Part shown: positions 8,757 through 17,673 of the stretch, in pieces
How the letters are laid out: the number at the start of each line of letters is the position of its first letter
Position numbering within the stretch: position 1 is the first letter of the stretch
Source of the DNA: Pseudomonas tolaasii NCPPB 2192
Lineage (GTDB): Bacteria; Pseudomonadota; Gammaproteobacteria; Pseudomonadales; Pseudomonadaceae
Reading direction: 5' to 3'
Assembly (NCBI RefSeq): GCF_002813445.1
Contig: NZ_PHHD01000001.1
Coordinates: forward strand, 5,642,001-5,706,000
Length of the DNA: 64,000 nucleotides
Notes under the pieces: generated by a model
Seen by the model: the letters and a program-made list of their open reading frames with translations, nothing else
Told to the model about the DNA's origin: nothing
Database searches by the model: none
Translations under genes and position numbers: made by a program

Positions 8757-8924
8757 GGGGAAAATCCTTGGCATTCAGGGGCGTAGCGGGCAACAGCCGG
8801 GCACGCGAACTGTGATGGGAAGTCGGGCATGCCGCTCGGGTCACTCCTGATGAACGGACCAGAGCCTTCCCACAACAGCGTCGGACGGGGTTTTAATTTT
8901 TGTCCGACGTTAAAAGCCAGCAAG

Positions 8925-9212
8925 CTAACCCGCTTGAAAAAGCCCCGGCTCAAGGGCCTGCATGAACTCCTGCGCCTCGGAACCCGGTGTAAACCGAAAG
9001 CCCTGCATCTCGTCGCAGGCCAGAATTTCCAGCAGTGTTTCGCGTAACTGTGATTCTGTCGGCGAGGTTCGCAGCAGTTTGTCCGCCCGCAATAACAATT
9101 CGGCGGGAGCGCCCCGGGCACTCGCCACATCGATCACGGCAAACAGGATAAATCGCAGGCGAACTTCGCGTTCAGTGGGCCAAACCGTTTTTTGCTTACC
9201 CAAGGCAGGCAC
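8925..9212 (-). CDS. Small hypothetical protein
   Basis: A 95-residue open frame beginning MPALGKQKTVWPTEREVRLRF. The composition looks protein-like: helical, Leu- and Glu-rich, with a central AELLLRADKLLRTSPTESQLRETLLEIL stretch and no signal peptide or membrane helix. I do not recognise a family. It lies upstream of, and on the same strand as, the TonB receptor, with about 170 bp between them. The opposite strand holds a frame of similar length, so the coding call is tentative. Confidence 0.45.
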   Translation of the reverse strand: MPALGKQKTVWPTEREVRLRFILFAVIDVASARGAPAELLLRADKLLRTSPTESQLRETLLEILACDEMQGFRFTPGSEAQEFMQALEPGLFQAG

Positions 9213-9315
9213 TCGACATTAGGAAAAGTCCGAGGCTATTGCCGCCCACGGGGTGTTTCAACAGACGGGGCGCAAGATAGGCCAAGTCCTACAACTGAAC
9301 AGGAATTACCCCACT

Positions 9316-10524
9316 TCAGAGGCACGACACACAAAGCCCCAGCCCTTGCAGCACCTTCAGCAGCAAGAAATCCCACGCTCGACGCAAGAAACCACCCTCT
9401 TCCACGGCGTCCATCACCACCAGCGGCGTTTGCGCGACCGACTTTCCGCGCACCTGAACATCGATGACACCGACCACCTGGCCCTTCTGCAGCGGCGCTG
9501 TCAGCACCGGCTCGCTCAGAACGGCTGTGGTTTGTACGTCGTCGGCCAGGCCATAAGGCAGTACCACCGCGCCCTGGGTTCCAGCGTTCAGCCTTACCAC
9601 TGACGTTTCGCCCATCCAGACGCGTTTGCTTGCGTAAACCTCATCCGGCTTGACTGCGACTCGCCGCTCAAAAGCACGTGCCCCCCATTTCAGCAGCTTT
9701 TCCGACGCCTGGAATTGGGACCGCTCATCCGGTGCGCCCAGCACCACGGCGATCAGACGCATGTCGCCCACCACGGCCGAAGACACCAGGCCAAAACCCG
9801 ACGCCTTTGAGTAGCCCGTCTTCAGACCGTCTACCGCGAGCCCTGTGTTCCATAACAACCGATTGCGGTTGTATTGGCGAATGCCCTTGTAGGTAAATTC
9901 GCGCTGCCGGTAGAGCGCATATTCTTCCGGCACATCTCGAATCAGCGCCTGGCTCAGCAGGGCCAGATCCCGCGCAGTGGTGAATTGCCCCTGCGCCTCC
10001 AGCCCATGGACCGTCTTGAAGCGCGTGTTGGAGAGCCCGAGTTTATCCGCGTAGTCATTCATCACCGCCACGAACGCGGCCTGCCCGCCGGTGATGTAAT
10101 CCGCGAGCGCGATACAGGCGTCATTGCCGGACTGCACCACCATCCCCTTGTTGAGTGCATCCACCGTTACCCGGCTGCCCGGCTCAAGGAACATCAGCGC
10201 GGAGCCGCGAAGCTGCGGATTGCCCGCCGCCCAGGCATCGCGGTTGATGGTCACCTCGTCCGATGCACGCAGCGAATCGGCCTTGATGGCCTGGCCCACC
10301 ACGTAACTGGTCATGATCTTGGCCAGGCTGGCGGGGTCGGTCTTTTCATCGGCGTTGGATTGCGCCAGTACTTTGCCGCTGGCGTACTCCATCAATATCC
10401 AGGAAGACGCCGCTAGGCGCGGTGGAGCAATAGACGCTTGAGCCCGTGCCCCCACCGCGTAAAACACCAGCCAACACACAAGCACGCCGCACCAATAATT
10501 TCGAGCAGATTCACTGTTATTCAT
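9316..10524 (-). CDS. D-alanyl-D-alanine carboxypeptidase (PBP5/6 family)
   Basis: A 402-residue serine peptidase that trims the terminal D-Ala of peptidoglycan stem peptides in the periplasm. The signal peptide ends near GARAQA. The SxxK motif is SLAK (TDPASLAKIMTSYVV), the second is SGND (VVQSGNDACIALADYI) and the third is KTG (DGLKTGYSKASGFGLV), so the active site is complete. A PBP5 C-terminal domain and an amphipathic tail (FLRRAWDFLLLKVLQGLGL) suggest inner-membrane attachment. The start could be ATG 10524 or a TTG 12 bp further out. It lies 58 bp downstream of an OmpA-like lipoprotein gene on the same strand, so the two may be cotranscribed. Confidence 0.93.
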   Translation of the reverse strand: MNNSESARNYWCGVLVCWLVFYAVGARAQASIAPPRLAASSWILMEYASGKVLAQSNADEKTDPASLAKIMTSYVVGQAIKADSLRASDEVTINRDAWAAGNPQLRGSALMFLEPGSRVTVDALNKGMVVQSGNDACIALADYITGGQAAFVAVMNDYADKLGLSNTRFKTVHGLEAQGQFTTARDLALLSQALIRDVPEEYALYRQREFTYKGIRQYNRNRLLWNTGLAVDGLKTGYSKASGFGLVSSAVVGDMRLIAVVLGAPDERSQFQASEKLLKWGARAFERRVAVKPDEVYASKRVWMGETSVVRLNAGTQGAVVLPYGLADDVQTTAVLSEPVLTAPLQKGQVVGVIDVQVRGKSVAQTPLVVMDAVEEGGFLRRAWDFLLLKVLQGLGLCVSCL

Positions 10525-10582
10525 AAACCCTGACAATCACTTTCCAAACATCATTCAACTCAAGTCTGGCAACTTGAGCACT

Positions 10583-11089
10583 TCAGCCGCGAAGCCCTTC
10601 AAACTCCAGCACCGCGCGCCGGTTCAGCCGGTAAGCCGCCTCGTCGTCACCCAACTGCACCGGGTAAAGGTCCGCGTAGGAAACCACTTGAACCTGCCCC
10701 ACCAACACGCCCAACTCGACAAGGCGCGCACGAATGGCCCGGGCCCTGGCCTCGCCCAACACAATGTTGTCCTGAAACCCGCCGGCGTTATCCGTGTGGC
10801 CTTCCACCGTCAATTGCACCGACGGGTTATCGATCAACAGTTGCGCGACAAACTTCAGGCCCGCCTCACTTTCTTCAGGCGGCGCACTGCTGCCGGACGC
10901 GAAGTAAATGACATAGACATTCGCCGCCGCCTGCTCATCCGACAGCCGCTGCAATTGGCTGTGCGCCGCCTGGTTGAATTCGCTGATCGACAGCAAACGC
11001 GCGCGTTCGGCCTCTTGTGCCGCGCTGGAACACCCCTGCAGCAGCACACACAGAGCAAACCACGCCCCCGTCTTCATCACCTTGAACAC
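10583..11089 (-). CDS. OmpA-family peptidoglycan-binding lipoprotein
   Basis: A 168-residue lipoprotein. The lipobox is LLQGC (cleavage before Cys about residue 20), followed by a short helical linker and an OmpA C-terminal domain (VQLTVEGHTDNAGGFQDNIVLGEARARAIRARLVELGV, ending AYRLNRRAVLEF). The Asp and Arg residues that contact diaminopimelate in this family look present, though the usual GYGE segment reads SYADLYP. The start is GTG at 11089, with AGAGGT 5 bp upstream. It precedes the D,D-carboxypeptidase gene, which fits a cell-wall role, and is divergent from a broken LysR gene. Confidence 0.85.
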   Translation of the reverse strand: MFKVMKTGAWFALCVLLQGCSSAAQEAERARLLSISEFNQAAHSQLQRLSDEQAAANVYVIYFASGSSAPPEESEAGLKFVAQLLIDNPSVQLTVEGHTDNAGGFQDNIVLGEARARAIRARLVELGVLVGQVQVVSYADLYPVQLGDDEAAYRLNRRAVLEFEGLRG

Positions 11090-11181
11090 ATTTACCTCTC
11101 GGTATTAACCGGCCCTTCAATTGAGCCGAAATACTGAAGACCTGTAAGATATAGATCAACGCGCAACATGGACTATCTGAT

Positions 11182-12096
11182 ATGAACTTCATTGATATCG
11201 ATGACATCGACCTGAACCTGCTGAGAGTCTTCGAAGCCTTGATAGAGGAAGGCGGTGCCAGCCGGGCGGCGATTCGTCTGGGGGTGACGCAGCCGGCAAT
11301 CAGTGCTGCGCTGGCACGCTTGCGACTGGTTTACGCCGACGCGCTGTTTGAGCGAACGGGGCGCGGGTTGCGGCCGACGGTGAAGGCCAGCGAACTGGCG
11401 CCGCTGGTCAGTGAAGCCTTGAGCCGGTGCCGCCAGGCCCTGTCATTGTCCATTGAAAGCAACAATATCGAGGGGCGCACCATCACCGTCGGCTTGTCGG
11501 ATGACAGTGAAATAGCGTTGGGCCAAACCCTGCTTTCACTGGTGAACGATCGCCTGCCGGGCCTGCGCATCGTGTTTCGGCAAACCCACAGCGGGTTGGT
11601 CGAAGACATGCTGATGCGTCAGCAGGTGGATATCGCGATAACGGCTGGCGGCCTGTCATCACCGCTGATCACCCGCCAACGCTAGGGCCAAGGCAACTAT
11701 CTGTGCATCACGGCCAAAGACAACACCGTGCCGACCACGGCCGAAGAGTATGCCCGCAGCCCGCACCTGCTGGTGTCGTCCGGCGGGTTTGTCGGCATTG
11801 TCGACGAAGGCCTGGCGGCGGTGGGCCTTAGCCGGGCGTTCAAGGCATCCACGTCACATTTTGCAGCGGTGCCGTTTTTGCTGTCCGGCTCCGACCTCCT
11901 GACCACCGTGCCCACCCACGCGGCCAGGGCCATGGAAAAAATCACCACACTGAAGACGTTTCCCTGCCCTGTGCCGCTGCCGTCCTACGAACTGGTGGTT
12001 GGCACCCGCGTAGGCAGCAAACACGATCAGGCGCTGAAAGTGCTCAAGGCATTGATCGTGGAAGCCGGCCAGCGCTGTTTCTTCCTCAACCAATAG
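11182..12096 (+). pseudogene. LysR-family regulator interrupted by an in-frame TAG
   Basis: The two halves lie in the same reading frame and together span 915 bp, the normal LysR length. The first (11182-11685) holds the HTH (DLNLLRVFEALIEEGGASRAAIRLGVTQPAISAAL) and the start of the effector domain. A TAG at 11683-11685 follows TRQR, and the frame then continues GQGNYLCITAKDNTV to a normal end at 12096. There is no frameshift or deletion, so one base change (for instance TTG to TAG) explains it. A sequencing error is also possible. The gene is divergent from the OmpA-like lipoprotein and carboxypeptidase genes and may once have regulated them. Confidence 0.85.
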
Positions 12097-12098
12097 CG

Positions 12099-12839
12099 TT
12101 ATTGCACGGGCAGGAAGTTCATCAATAACAGGCTCTGCGCGTAATTGAGGCCGATGCGCCGGTAGCGCTCATCCAGCATCTGGGTCAGCAGGTCCAGGCG
12201 TGCGACGATCTTGCCGAACTCCACCGCAAAACTGAGGTTGCTGCCCTCCTCCGAAATCTCGTTGGAAAACAACAGCAACACGCCGTTGGCGTCCTGGCGC
12301 TGGCCCAGCAGCCAGGTGGCTTTTTCGATGTTGCGCGCCGCGTTGCTGACAAATTGCGGGTTGATCGAGTCGGTCATGTAAAACTGCGTGCGCCCGCCGT
12401 GGGCGGTCACGAGCATGCTGCCGATCGCATAGATGAAGGCGCCCACCCGGTCGCCGCGAAAGTCCGGGCTCAATGAGTAGCTGAGTGCCGCCAGGTCGCG
12501 CCGTTCGCCCAGGGCCGGCAGTGGCTGGCGATTTTCGATGGCCTTGCGAATTTCCCGCGCCGCCGTCACGGCATCCGGGTAACCCGACTGACGCCACTGG
12601 TTGGGGTTGCGCAAGTACAACTTGCTCATCAAAAGGTAGAGGCTTTGCAGGTTATCGCGCATGCCCAGGGTCGCCATGCGGTCGACGCTGGTCTGGAAAA
12701 ATTCATCGGGCTTGCCGTCGCTGAATTGCCGGGCAATATCGCGACCTTGTTGCCCGCTGCAACCGCTGACGCAGAGCAGCAACAGCGCTGCCAGCCACAA
12801 CGGCCATCGGGCGGGAAAAGCAGTTGACGTTCGATCCAT
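12099..12839 (-). CDS. Hypothetical lipoprotein
   Basis: A 246-residue protein with a lipoprotein signal (WPLWLAALLLLCVSGCSG, Cys about residue 27). The rest is soluble and mostly helical, with motifs such as YLLMSKLYLRNPNQWRQSGYPDAV and DFRGDRVGAFIYAIGSMLVTAHGG. I do not recognise its function; it looks like a conserved Pseudomonas lipoprotein. The ATG at 12839 is preferred over a GTG two codons upstream. It converges on the broken LysR gene with a 2-bp gap. Confidence 0.8.
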   Translation of the reverse strand: MDRTSTAFPARWPLWLAALLLLCVSGCSGQQGRDIARQFSDGKPDEFFQTSVDRMATLGMRDNLQSLYLLMSKLYLRNPNQWRQSGYPDAVTAAREIRKAIENRQPLPALGERRDLAALSYSLSPDFRGDRVGAFIYAIGSMLVTAHGGRTQFYMTDSINPQFVSNAARNIEKATWLLGQRQDANGVLLLFSNEISEEGSNLSFAVEFGKIVARLDLLTQMLDERYRRIGLNYAQSLLLMNFLPVQ

Positions 12840-12845
12840 CGGCAC

Positions 12846-13150
12846 CAGATTCTGTCAGTTACGCGCTCAATGCGCAGGGTCGTGACAGGGATAGATCAAG
12901 AGATTGGCAAAAAGTGCAGCCACCACAGTTGGATCAGTAAAGCCTTACAGGCCCTGCGCAAACCGATGCAATGACGCAATCCTGTCGAATACTTGCCTGA
13001 TCCTCCGGTTTTTCGCGCGCGGGATCGAAAGCTGCTGCCGCGTGGTCTAGAGTTTGACGATGTGCGCCCGTTGCAACGACAGGGCTCTGAATGCCGGGTT
13101 AGACGCCCACCATAAAAAAGAAAATAGCTGCACCCACCGATGATTAGCAG
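12846..13150. other. Intergenic region, no gene seen
   Basis: About 300 bp between the divergent lipoprotein and molybdenum-dehydrogenase genes. It must hold both promoters, but I could not pick out convincing -35/-10 pairs or an operator palindrome. No small open frame with a good ribosome binding site was seen. Confidence 0.6.
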
Positions 13151-13159
13151 GTGAAAGCA

Positions 13160-13612
13160 ATGGAATTACGTATTAACCAAAAGTCCTATCAGGTCGACGC
13201 GGACGCGGACACCCCGTTGCTCTGGGTGATTCGCGATGACTTGGGCATGACCGGCACCAAATACGGCTGCGGCCTGGCCCAGTGCGGCGCCTGTTCGGTG
13301 CTGGTAGACGGCAATGTGGTGCGCTCCTGCGTCACGCCGGTGGCCGGCGTGGTCGGGCGCGAAATCACCACCATCGAGGCCGTCGAAAACGACGACGTGG
13401 GCAAGCGCGTGGTCGCGGCCTGGGTTGAGCACCAGGTGGCGCAGTGCGGTTATTGCCAGTCCGGCCAAGTGATGGCAGCCACGGCGCTGCTCAAGCACAC
13501 CCCCGCCCCAACGGATGCGCAGATCGAGGCGGCAATGGTGAACCTGTGCCGTTGCGGCACTTACAACGCCATCAAGACCGCCGTGCATGACCTGGCGAAG
13601 GGGACTGCGTGA
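13160..13612 (+). CDS. Mo-dehydrogenase 2Fe-2S subunit (isoquinoline 1-oxidoreductase alpha-like)
   Basis: This 150-residue electron-transfer subunit carries two [2Fe-2S] clusters. The plant-ferredoxin-type cluster uses CGCGLAQCGAC and the Cys in NVVRSC; the second uses CGYCQSG and CRCGTYN. It should pass electrons from the molybdenum subunit to the cytochrome subunit encoded downstream. AGGTGA lies 5 bp before the ATG at 13160, which decides the start over an in-frame GTG. The stop overlaps the next start in a TGATG junction. Confidence 0.93.
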   Translation: MELRINQKSYQVDADADTPLLWVIRDDLGMTGTKYGCGLAQCGACSVLVDGNVVRSCVTPVAGVVGREITTIEAVENDDVGKRVVAAWVEHQVAQCGYCQSGQVMAATALLKHTPAPTDAQIEAAMVNLCRCGTYNAIKTAVHDLAKGTA

Positions 13613-15849
13613 TGAACATGCCCAACGAACTACTCGAAGTCGCCGCCGGTGACCCGGTCAACCTGTCCCGCCGGCGCTTTCTGGCCAGCACCGCGGTCGG
13701 CGCGCTGGTGATTGGCTTTGGCCTGCCGCTGGGCACGCCAAGGGCGTTCGCCGCCACGCCCGCCGCCGCCGAACGCGGTACCCAGGTGCCGGCGTTCCTG
13801 GAGATTCGCCCCGACGGCAGCATTCGCCTGCTCAGCCCCTTTATGGAGGGCGGCCAGGGCACCCACACCGCCATGGCGCAGATTGTCGGCGAAGAGCTGG
13901 ACGCCGACCCCGCCACCTTCATGGTCGAAAGCGCGCCGCCGGGTGAAGCCTACGTGGTGATGGAAAACGGCCTGCGCATTACCGGCGGCAGCATGTCGAT
14001 CCGCATGAGCTACCCGACCATGCGCCGCCTCGGCGCCCTGGCACGCGCGATGCTGCTGCAGGCCGGTGCCGTGCAACTTGGCGTAGCGGTGGCCGAGTTG
14101 ACTACCCAGCCTGGGCGTGTGGTTCACGCCGCGTCTGGCCGCTCGGTAGGCTACGGCGAGTTGGCCGGCCGCGCCCTGGACATGCCGGTGCCCGACCCGG
14201 CCACCATCACCCTGCGCGACCCGAGCCAGTTCCGCTGGATCGGCAAGCCGGTCAAACGCCTGGACGCCTACGACAAGTCCACCGGCAAGGCCCAATACAG
14301 CATCGACCTGAAAGTCGACGGCATGCTCCACGCCGCCGTGCAACACGCACCGCGCCTGGGCATGACCGTAGGCAGCTTGCGCAACCAAGCGCAGGTGGAA
14401 GCCATGAAAGGCGTGCACTCGGTGCACACCCTGCCCGGCGCTGTGGCCGTGGTTGCCGAACGCTGGTGGCACGCCAAGCGCGCCGTGGAAGCGATTCAGG
14501 TGGATTGGCAGGAAGCCGGCCCCGACTCGAAAGTGCGGGCCATGCCGGCGGACTTTTCCACCGACAAATACCGTGACTTTCTCGCCGCGCAGCAAGGCCC
14601 GGCCCGTGACGATGAAAACGAAGGTGACGTGGCCGGCACGCTGGCAAACGCCAAAACCAAAGTCGAAGCCACCTACCACAACCAATACCTGAACCACGCC
14701 CAACTGGAGCCGCCGTCGGCCCTGGCGCGTTTCAACCCTGACGGCTCGCTGGACGTGTGGCTGCCGAACCAGGCGCCGGACATGTTCCGCGCCGACATCG
14801 CCAAGCGCACCGGGCTGTCGATCGAGCAGGTCAACCTGCACTCGCCGCTGCTGGGTGGTTTTTTCGGCCGGCATTTCCTGTATGACTCGGCCAACCCCTA
14901 CCCGCAGGCCATCGCACTGGCCAAGGCCGTCGGGCGCCCGGTCAAGCTGATCTGGAGCCGCGAGGAAGAGTTCCTGCGGGACGTGTTGCGCCCGTTCGCC
15001 GTGGTCAAGTTCCGCGCGGCACTGGACGACAAAGGCCTGCCGATTGCCATTGAAGCGGTGAGCGCCACTGAGGGCCCCACCGAGGCGTTGTCCGGCAAAC
15101 AGGGTGACAAAGTCGACCCGACCGCCGTTGAAGGTTTGTCGGGCAAGGCCTACGCCATCGCCAACAAGCGCATCGCGCAGATCTACGTCAAAGGCCCGCC
15201 AATGCTCGGTTACTGGCGTTCGGTGGGTAATTCCCTGAATGACTTCTTCTATGAAGCGTTCCTTGACGAACTGGCCGACAAAGGCGGCCATGACCCGTAT
15301 GAACTGCGCCTGCATTTGTTGCGTGACAACAAGCGGTTGACCACCTTGCTGCAGGCGGTGGGGGATTTGTCCGGCGGCTGGAAGCGCGGCCCCTACACCG
15401 CCGAAGACGGCACCAAGCGCGCGCGCGGCGTGGCCATGGCGTCGCCCTTTGGCTCGCAGGCGGCGGTGATTGCAGAAGTGTCGATCGAACACGGCCAGGT
15501 GAAGGTGCACCACATCTGGGAGGCCATCGACCCGGGCAGCGTCGTCAACCCGGCGATTGTCGAGGCGCAGGTCCACGGCGCCGTGGCGCTAGGCCTGTCG
15601 CAAACACTGGTGGAGGAAGCGGTGTACGTGGACGGCAAACCCCGCGCGCGCAACTACGACCTGTACCCGATCCTGCCGCCCTCGCGCATGGCGCAAGTGC
15701 ACGTAAGGATTGTCGAGAGTGGCGAAAAAATGGGCGGCATCGGTGAACCGCCGTTACCCGCAGTGGCGCCGGCCGTGGCCAATGCAGTGGCGCAACTGAC
15801 GGGGCAGCGTATCCGCAGCCTGCCATTGAGCCGGTACACCTTCGCCTGA
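13612..15849 (+). CDS. Mo-dehydrogenase molybdopterin subunit (isoquinoline 1-oxidoreductase beta-like)
   Basis: The 745-residue catalytic subunit of a xanthine-oxidase-family hydroxylase, oxidising an aldehyde or N-heterocycle. A twin-arginine signal (LSRRRFLASTAVGALVIGFGLP) near residue 20 implies export in folded form. Cofactor-binding segments include FMEGGQGTHTAMAQIVGEEL, GGFFGRHFLYDS and the conserved MGGIGEPPLPAVAPAVANAV near the C-terminus, where the Glu serves as the general base in this family. It lies between the 2Fe-2S and cytochrome c subunits, matching three-subunit periplasmic aldehyde dehydrogenases. The exact substrate is unknown. Confidence 0.93.
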   Translation: MNMPNELLEVAAGDPVNLSRRRFLASTAVGALVIGFGLPLGTPRAFAATPAAAERGTQVPAFLEIRPDGSIRLLSPFMEGGQGTHTAMAQIVGEELDADPATFMVESAPPGEAYVVMENGLRITGGSMSIRMSYPTMRRLGALARAMLLQAGAVQLGVAVAELTTQPGRVVHAASGRSVGYGELAGRALDMPVPDPATITLRDPSQFRWIGKPVKRLDAYDKSTGKAQYSIDLKVDGMLHAAVQHAPRLGMTVGSLRNQAQVEAMKGVHSVHTLPGAVAVVAERWWHAKRAVEAIQVDWQEAGPDSKVRAMPADFSTDKYRDFLAAQQGPARDDENEGDVAGTLANAKTKVEATYHNQYLNHAQLEPPSALARFNPDGSLDVWLPNQAPDMFRADIAKRTGLSIEQVNLHSPLLGGFFGRHFLYDSANPYPQAIALAKAVGRPVKLIWSREEEFLRDVLRPFAVVKFRAALDDKGLPIAIEAVSATEGPTEALSGKQGDKVDPTAVEGLSGKAYAIANKRIAQIYVKGPPMLGYWRSVGNSLNDFFYEAFLDELADKGGHDPYELRLHLLRDNKRLTTLLQAVGDLSGGWKRGPYTAEDGTKRARGVAMASPFGSQAAVIAEVSIEHGQVKVHHIWEAIDPGSVVNPAIVEAQVHGAVALGLSQTLVEEAVYVDGKPRARNYDLYPILPPSRMAQVHVRIVESGEKMGGIGEPPLPAVAPAVANAVAQLTGQRIRSLPLSRYTFA

Positions 15850-15865
15850 CCGACAAGGAACGCCC

Positions 15866-17206
15866 ATGAACAACCCACGATTCGCAAGAACCGCAGGCTG
15901 GCTGGTGCTGGCCGGCGCGGTCGCCGCCGGTGTGCTGGCCTGGTATGTCACCCGCGAGCCTGTCTCACCGTTTGAAACACAACCTGCTGCCAGTACCGAG
16001 CCGGCGCTGGTCAGCCGGGGTGAGTACGTCGCCCGCGTGAGTGACTGCGTGGCCTGCCACAGCTTGCCGGGCAAGGCGCCGTTCGCGGGGGGCCTGGAAA
16101 TGGCCACGCCGCTGGGGGCGATTCACGCCACCAACATCACGCCGGATAAAAACAGCGGCATCGGCAACTATTCGCTCGCCGATTTTGACCGCGCAGTGCG
16201 CCACGGCGTGGCACCGGGCGGGCGACGGCTCTACCCGGCCATGCCCTACCCGTCCTACGTGAAGCTCAGCGACGATGACGTGCGCGCCATGTACGCCTTC
16301 TTTATGCAAGGCGTGCAACCGGCCGCTCAACCGAACATCCCAAGCAGCATTCCGTGGCCGCTCAACCTGCGTTGGCCGATTGCGTTATGGAACGGGGTAT
16401 TTGCGCCGAGTGACACCTATGCGGCCAACACTGCGCAGGACGCGCTGTGGAACCGCGGCGCCTACATCGTGCAAGGCCCCGGCCACTGCGGCAGCTGCCA
16501 CACACCGCGTGGCCTGGCGTTTAACGAGAAGGCACTGGATGAGTCCGGCAAACCCTTCCTCGCCGGCGCATTGCTCGACGGCTGGTATGCGCCGAGCCTG
16601 CGCCAGGACCCCAACAGCGGTCTGGGGCGCTGGAGCGAACCGGAAATCGTGCAATTCCTCAAGACCGGGCGCAACAAACACGCGGTGGTCTATGGCTCGA
16701 TGACCGAAGCGTTCAACAACTCCACGCAGTTCATGACCGACGACGACCTGGCGGCTATCGCCCGTTACCTGAAGTCGCTGCCCGGCGATCCGCAGCGTGA
16801 CGGCACACCTTGGCAGTACCAGGCGGTGTCCACCGATTCGAACGCCCCCGGCGCCCACACCTACGCCACCCGCTGCGCTTCGTGCCACGGCCTGGACGGC
16901 AAGGGCCAGCCCGAATCGATGCCGCCGCTGGCCGGTGCCACCTCGGCGTTGGCCAAGGAAAACGCCTCAGCCATCAACATTACCCTCAACGGCTCGCAGC
17001 GGGTCGTGGCGGCGGGTGTGCCGGACGCCTACCGCATGCCGGCGTTCCGCGAGCAGTTGTCGGATCAGGAAATCGCACAAGTGTTGAGCTATGTGCGCGG
17101 CACCTGGGGCAATAATGGCGGAACGGTGGACGCAGCGGCGGTGAACAAGCTGCGTGGGCACACGGACCCGGCCAGCAGCAGCCCGATCATCCTGCACATG
17201 CGTTGA
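15866..17206 (+). CDS. Tri-haem cytochrome c subunit of the Mo-dehydrogenase
   Basis: A 446-residue membrane-anchored cytochrome with an uncleaved or signal-anchor helix (GWLVLAGAVAAGVLAWYV). Three haem-c sites are visible: CVACHS near residue 58, CGSCHT near 210 and CASCHG near 334. It resembles the cytochrome subunits of alcohol and aldehyde dehydrogenases and would pass electrons to the respiratory chain. It begins 16 bp after the molybdenum subunit and completes the operon. A degenerate REP follows the stop. Confidence 0.93.
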   Translation: MNNPRFARTAGWLVLAGAVAAGVLAWYVTREPVSPFETQPAASTEPALVSRGEYVARVSDCVACHSLPGKAPFAGGLEMATPLGAIHATNITPDKNSGIGNYSLADFDRAVRHGVAPGGRRLYPAMPYPSYVKLSDDDVRAMYAFFMQGVQPAAQPNIPSSIPWPLNLRWPIALWNGVFAPSDTYAANTAQDALWNRGAYIVQGPGHCGSCHTPRGLAFNEKALDESGKPFLAGALLDGWYAPSLRQDPNSGLGRWSEPEIVQFLKTGRNKHAVVYGSMTEAFNNSTQFMTDDDLAAIARYLKSLPGDPQRDGTPWQYQAVSTDSNAPGAHTYATRCASCHGLDGKGQPESMPPLAGATSALAKENASAINITLNGSQRVVAAGVPDAYRMPAFREQLSDQEIAQVLSYVRGTWGNNGGTVDAAAVNKLRGHTDPASSSPIILHMR

Positions 17207-17227
17207 CCGAGTACGGTCTCAGTTATG

Positions 17228-17330
17228 TGGGAGCGGGCTTGCCCGCGAATGCGGTGTGTCAGTCAACAGATTTATTGGCTGATCCACCGTTTTCGCGAGC
17301 AAGCCGAACCGTCCCACCGCTGCTCCCACA
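17228..17330. repeat. Degenerate REP doublet
   Basis: GTGGGAGCGGGCTTGCCCGCGAA at the left is mirrored at the right only in part. The right arm has about 15 extra bases splitting CAAGCC from GCTCCCAC. It follows the cytochrome gene and may act in mRNA 3'-end stability. Confidence 0.7.
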
Positions 17331-17496
17331 TGTGGACCTTCTTGCATTCAGGGCTAGTGGCATTTGGTCATGGTTTGTAAAGGGCCAGCAAGGCCTGTCT
17401 CTTTAAATTGCAGGACGTTTCCTAGACAATCCCTGCCGCCTTGTGCCTGCCGGAATCGATGACTAGTCTGCGCTCCATCGCTGAATTCAGTGATCG

Positions 17497-17521
17497 GGTT
17501 TAGCAGCCTGACATCAATAGG
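17497..17521 (+). promoter_or_regulatory. Upstream copy of the C4-leader target motifs
   Basis: TTTAGCAGCC (17499-17508) followed by TCAATAGG (17514-17521) repeats, in the same order, the two motifs that lie downstream of the C4-like fold next to the DUF6124 start. It could compete for pairing with the loops of the fold. Confidence 0.5.
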
Positions 17522-17545
17522 CACACGGTCTACATCTACATTTAT

Positions 17546-17623
17546 GGTGGCTGTGCGCGGGGCACCCTTGGGTGCGCTGGTTTTCCTATTGACCGGTCTG
17601 CTAACCCGCGTACAGCTGCCACC
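17546..17623 (+). ncRNA. C4-antisense-like structured leader RNA
   Basis: A closing stem GGTGGC (17546-17551) pairs with GCCACC (17618-17623). Inside is a hairpin GCACCC-TT-GGGTGC and a second branch closed by GGTT/AACC. Its unpaired segments hold TCCTATTGA (17584-17592), the exact reverse complement of TCAATAGGA (17657-17665), which contains the Shine-Dalgarno sequence of the next gene. They also hold CTGCTAA (17598-17604), complementary to TTAGCAG (17629-17635). Two loop segments pairing with two downstream target segments is the architecture of phage P1 C4 antisense RNA. Assignment to that family is by shape and from memory. Confidence 0.6.
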
Positions 17624-17673
17624 CACGTTTAGCAGCGTTGGCGGTAGCTCCCATGCTCAATAGGAGTGACACC

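Noticed and set aside
13630..15576. A 648-codon minus-strand frame
   Set aside because: It is a high-GC shadow of the molybdopterin subunit, which shows clear cofactor motifs.
17354..17626. A 90-codon minus-strand frame
   Set aside because: It lies antisense to the C4-like fold and has no ribosome binding site or protein-like character; RNA pairing explains the conservation better.
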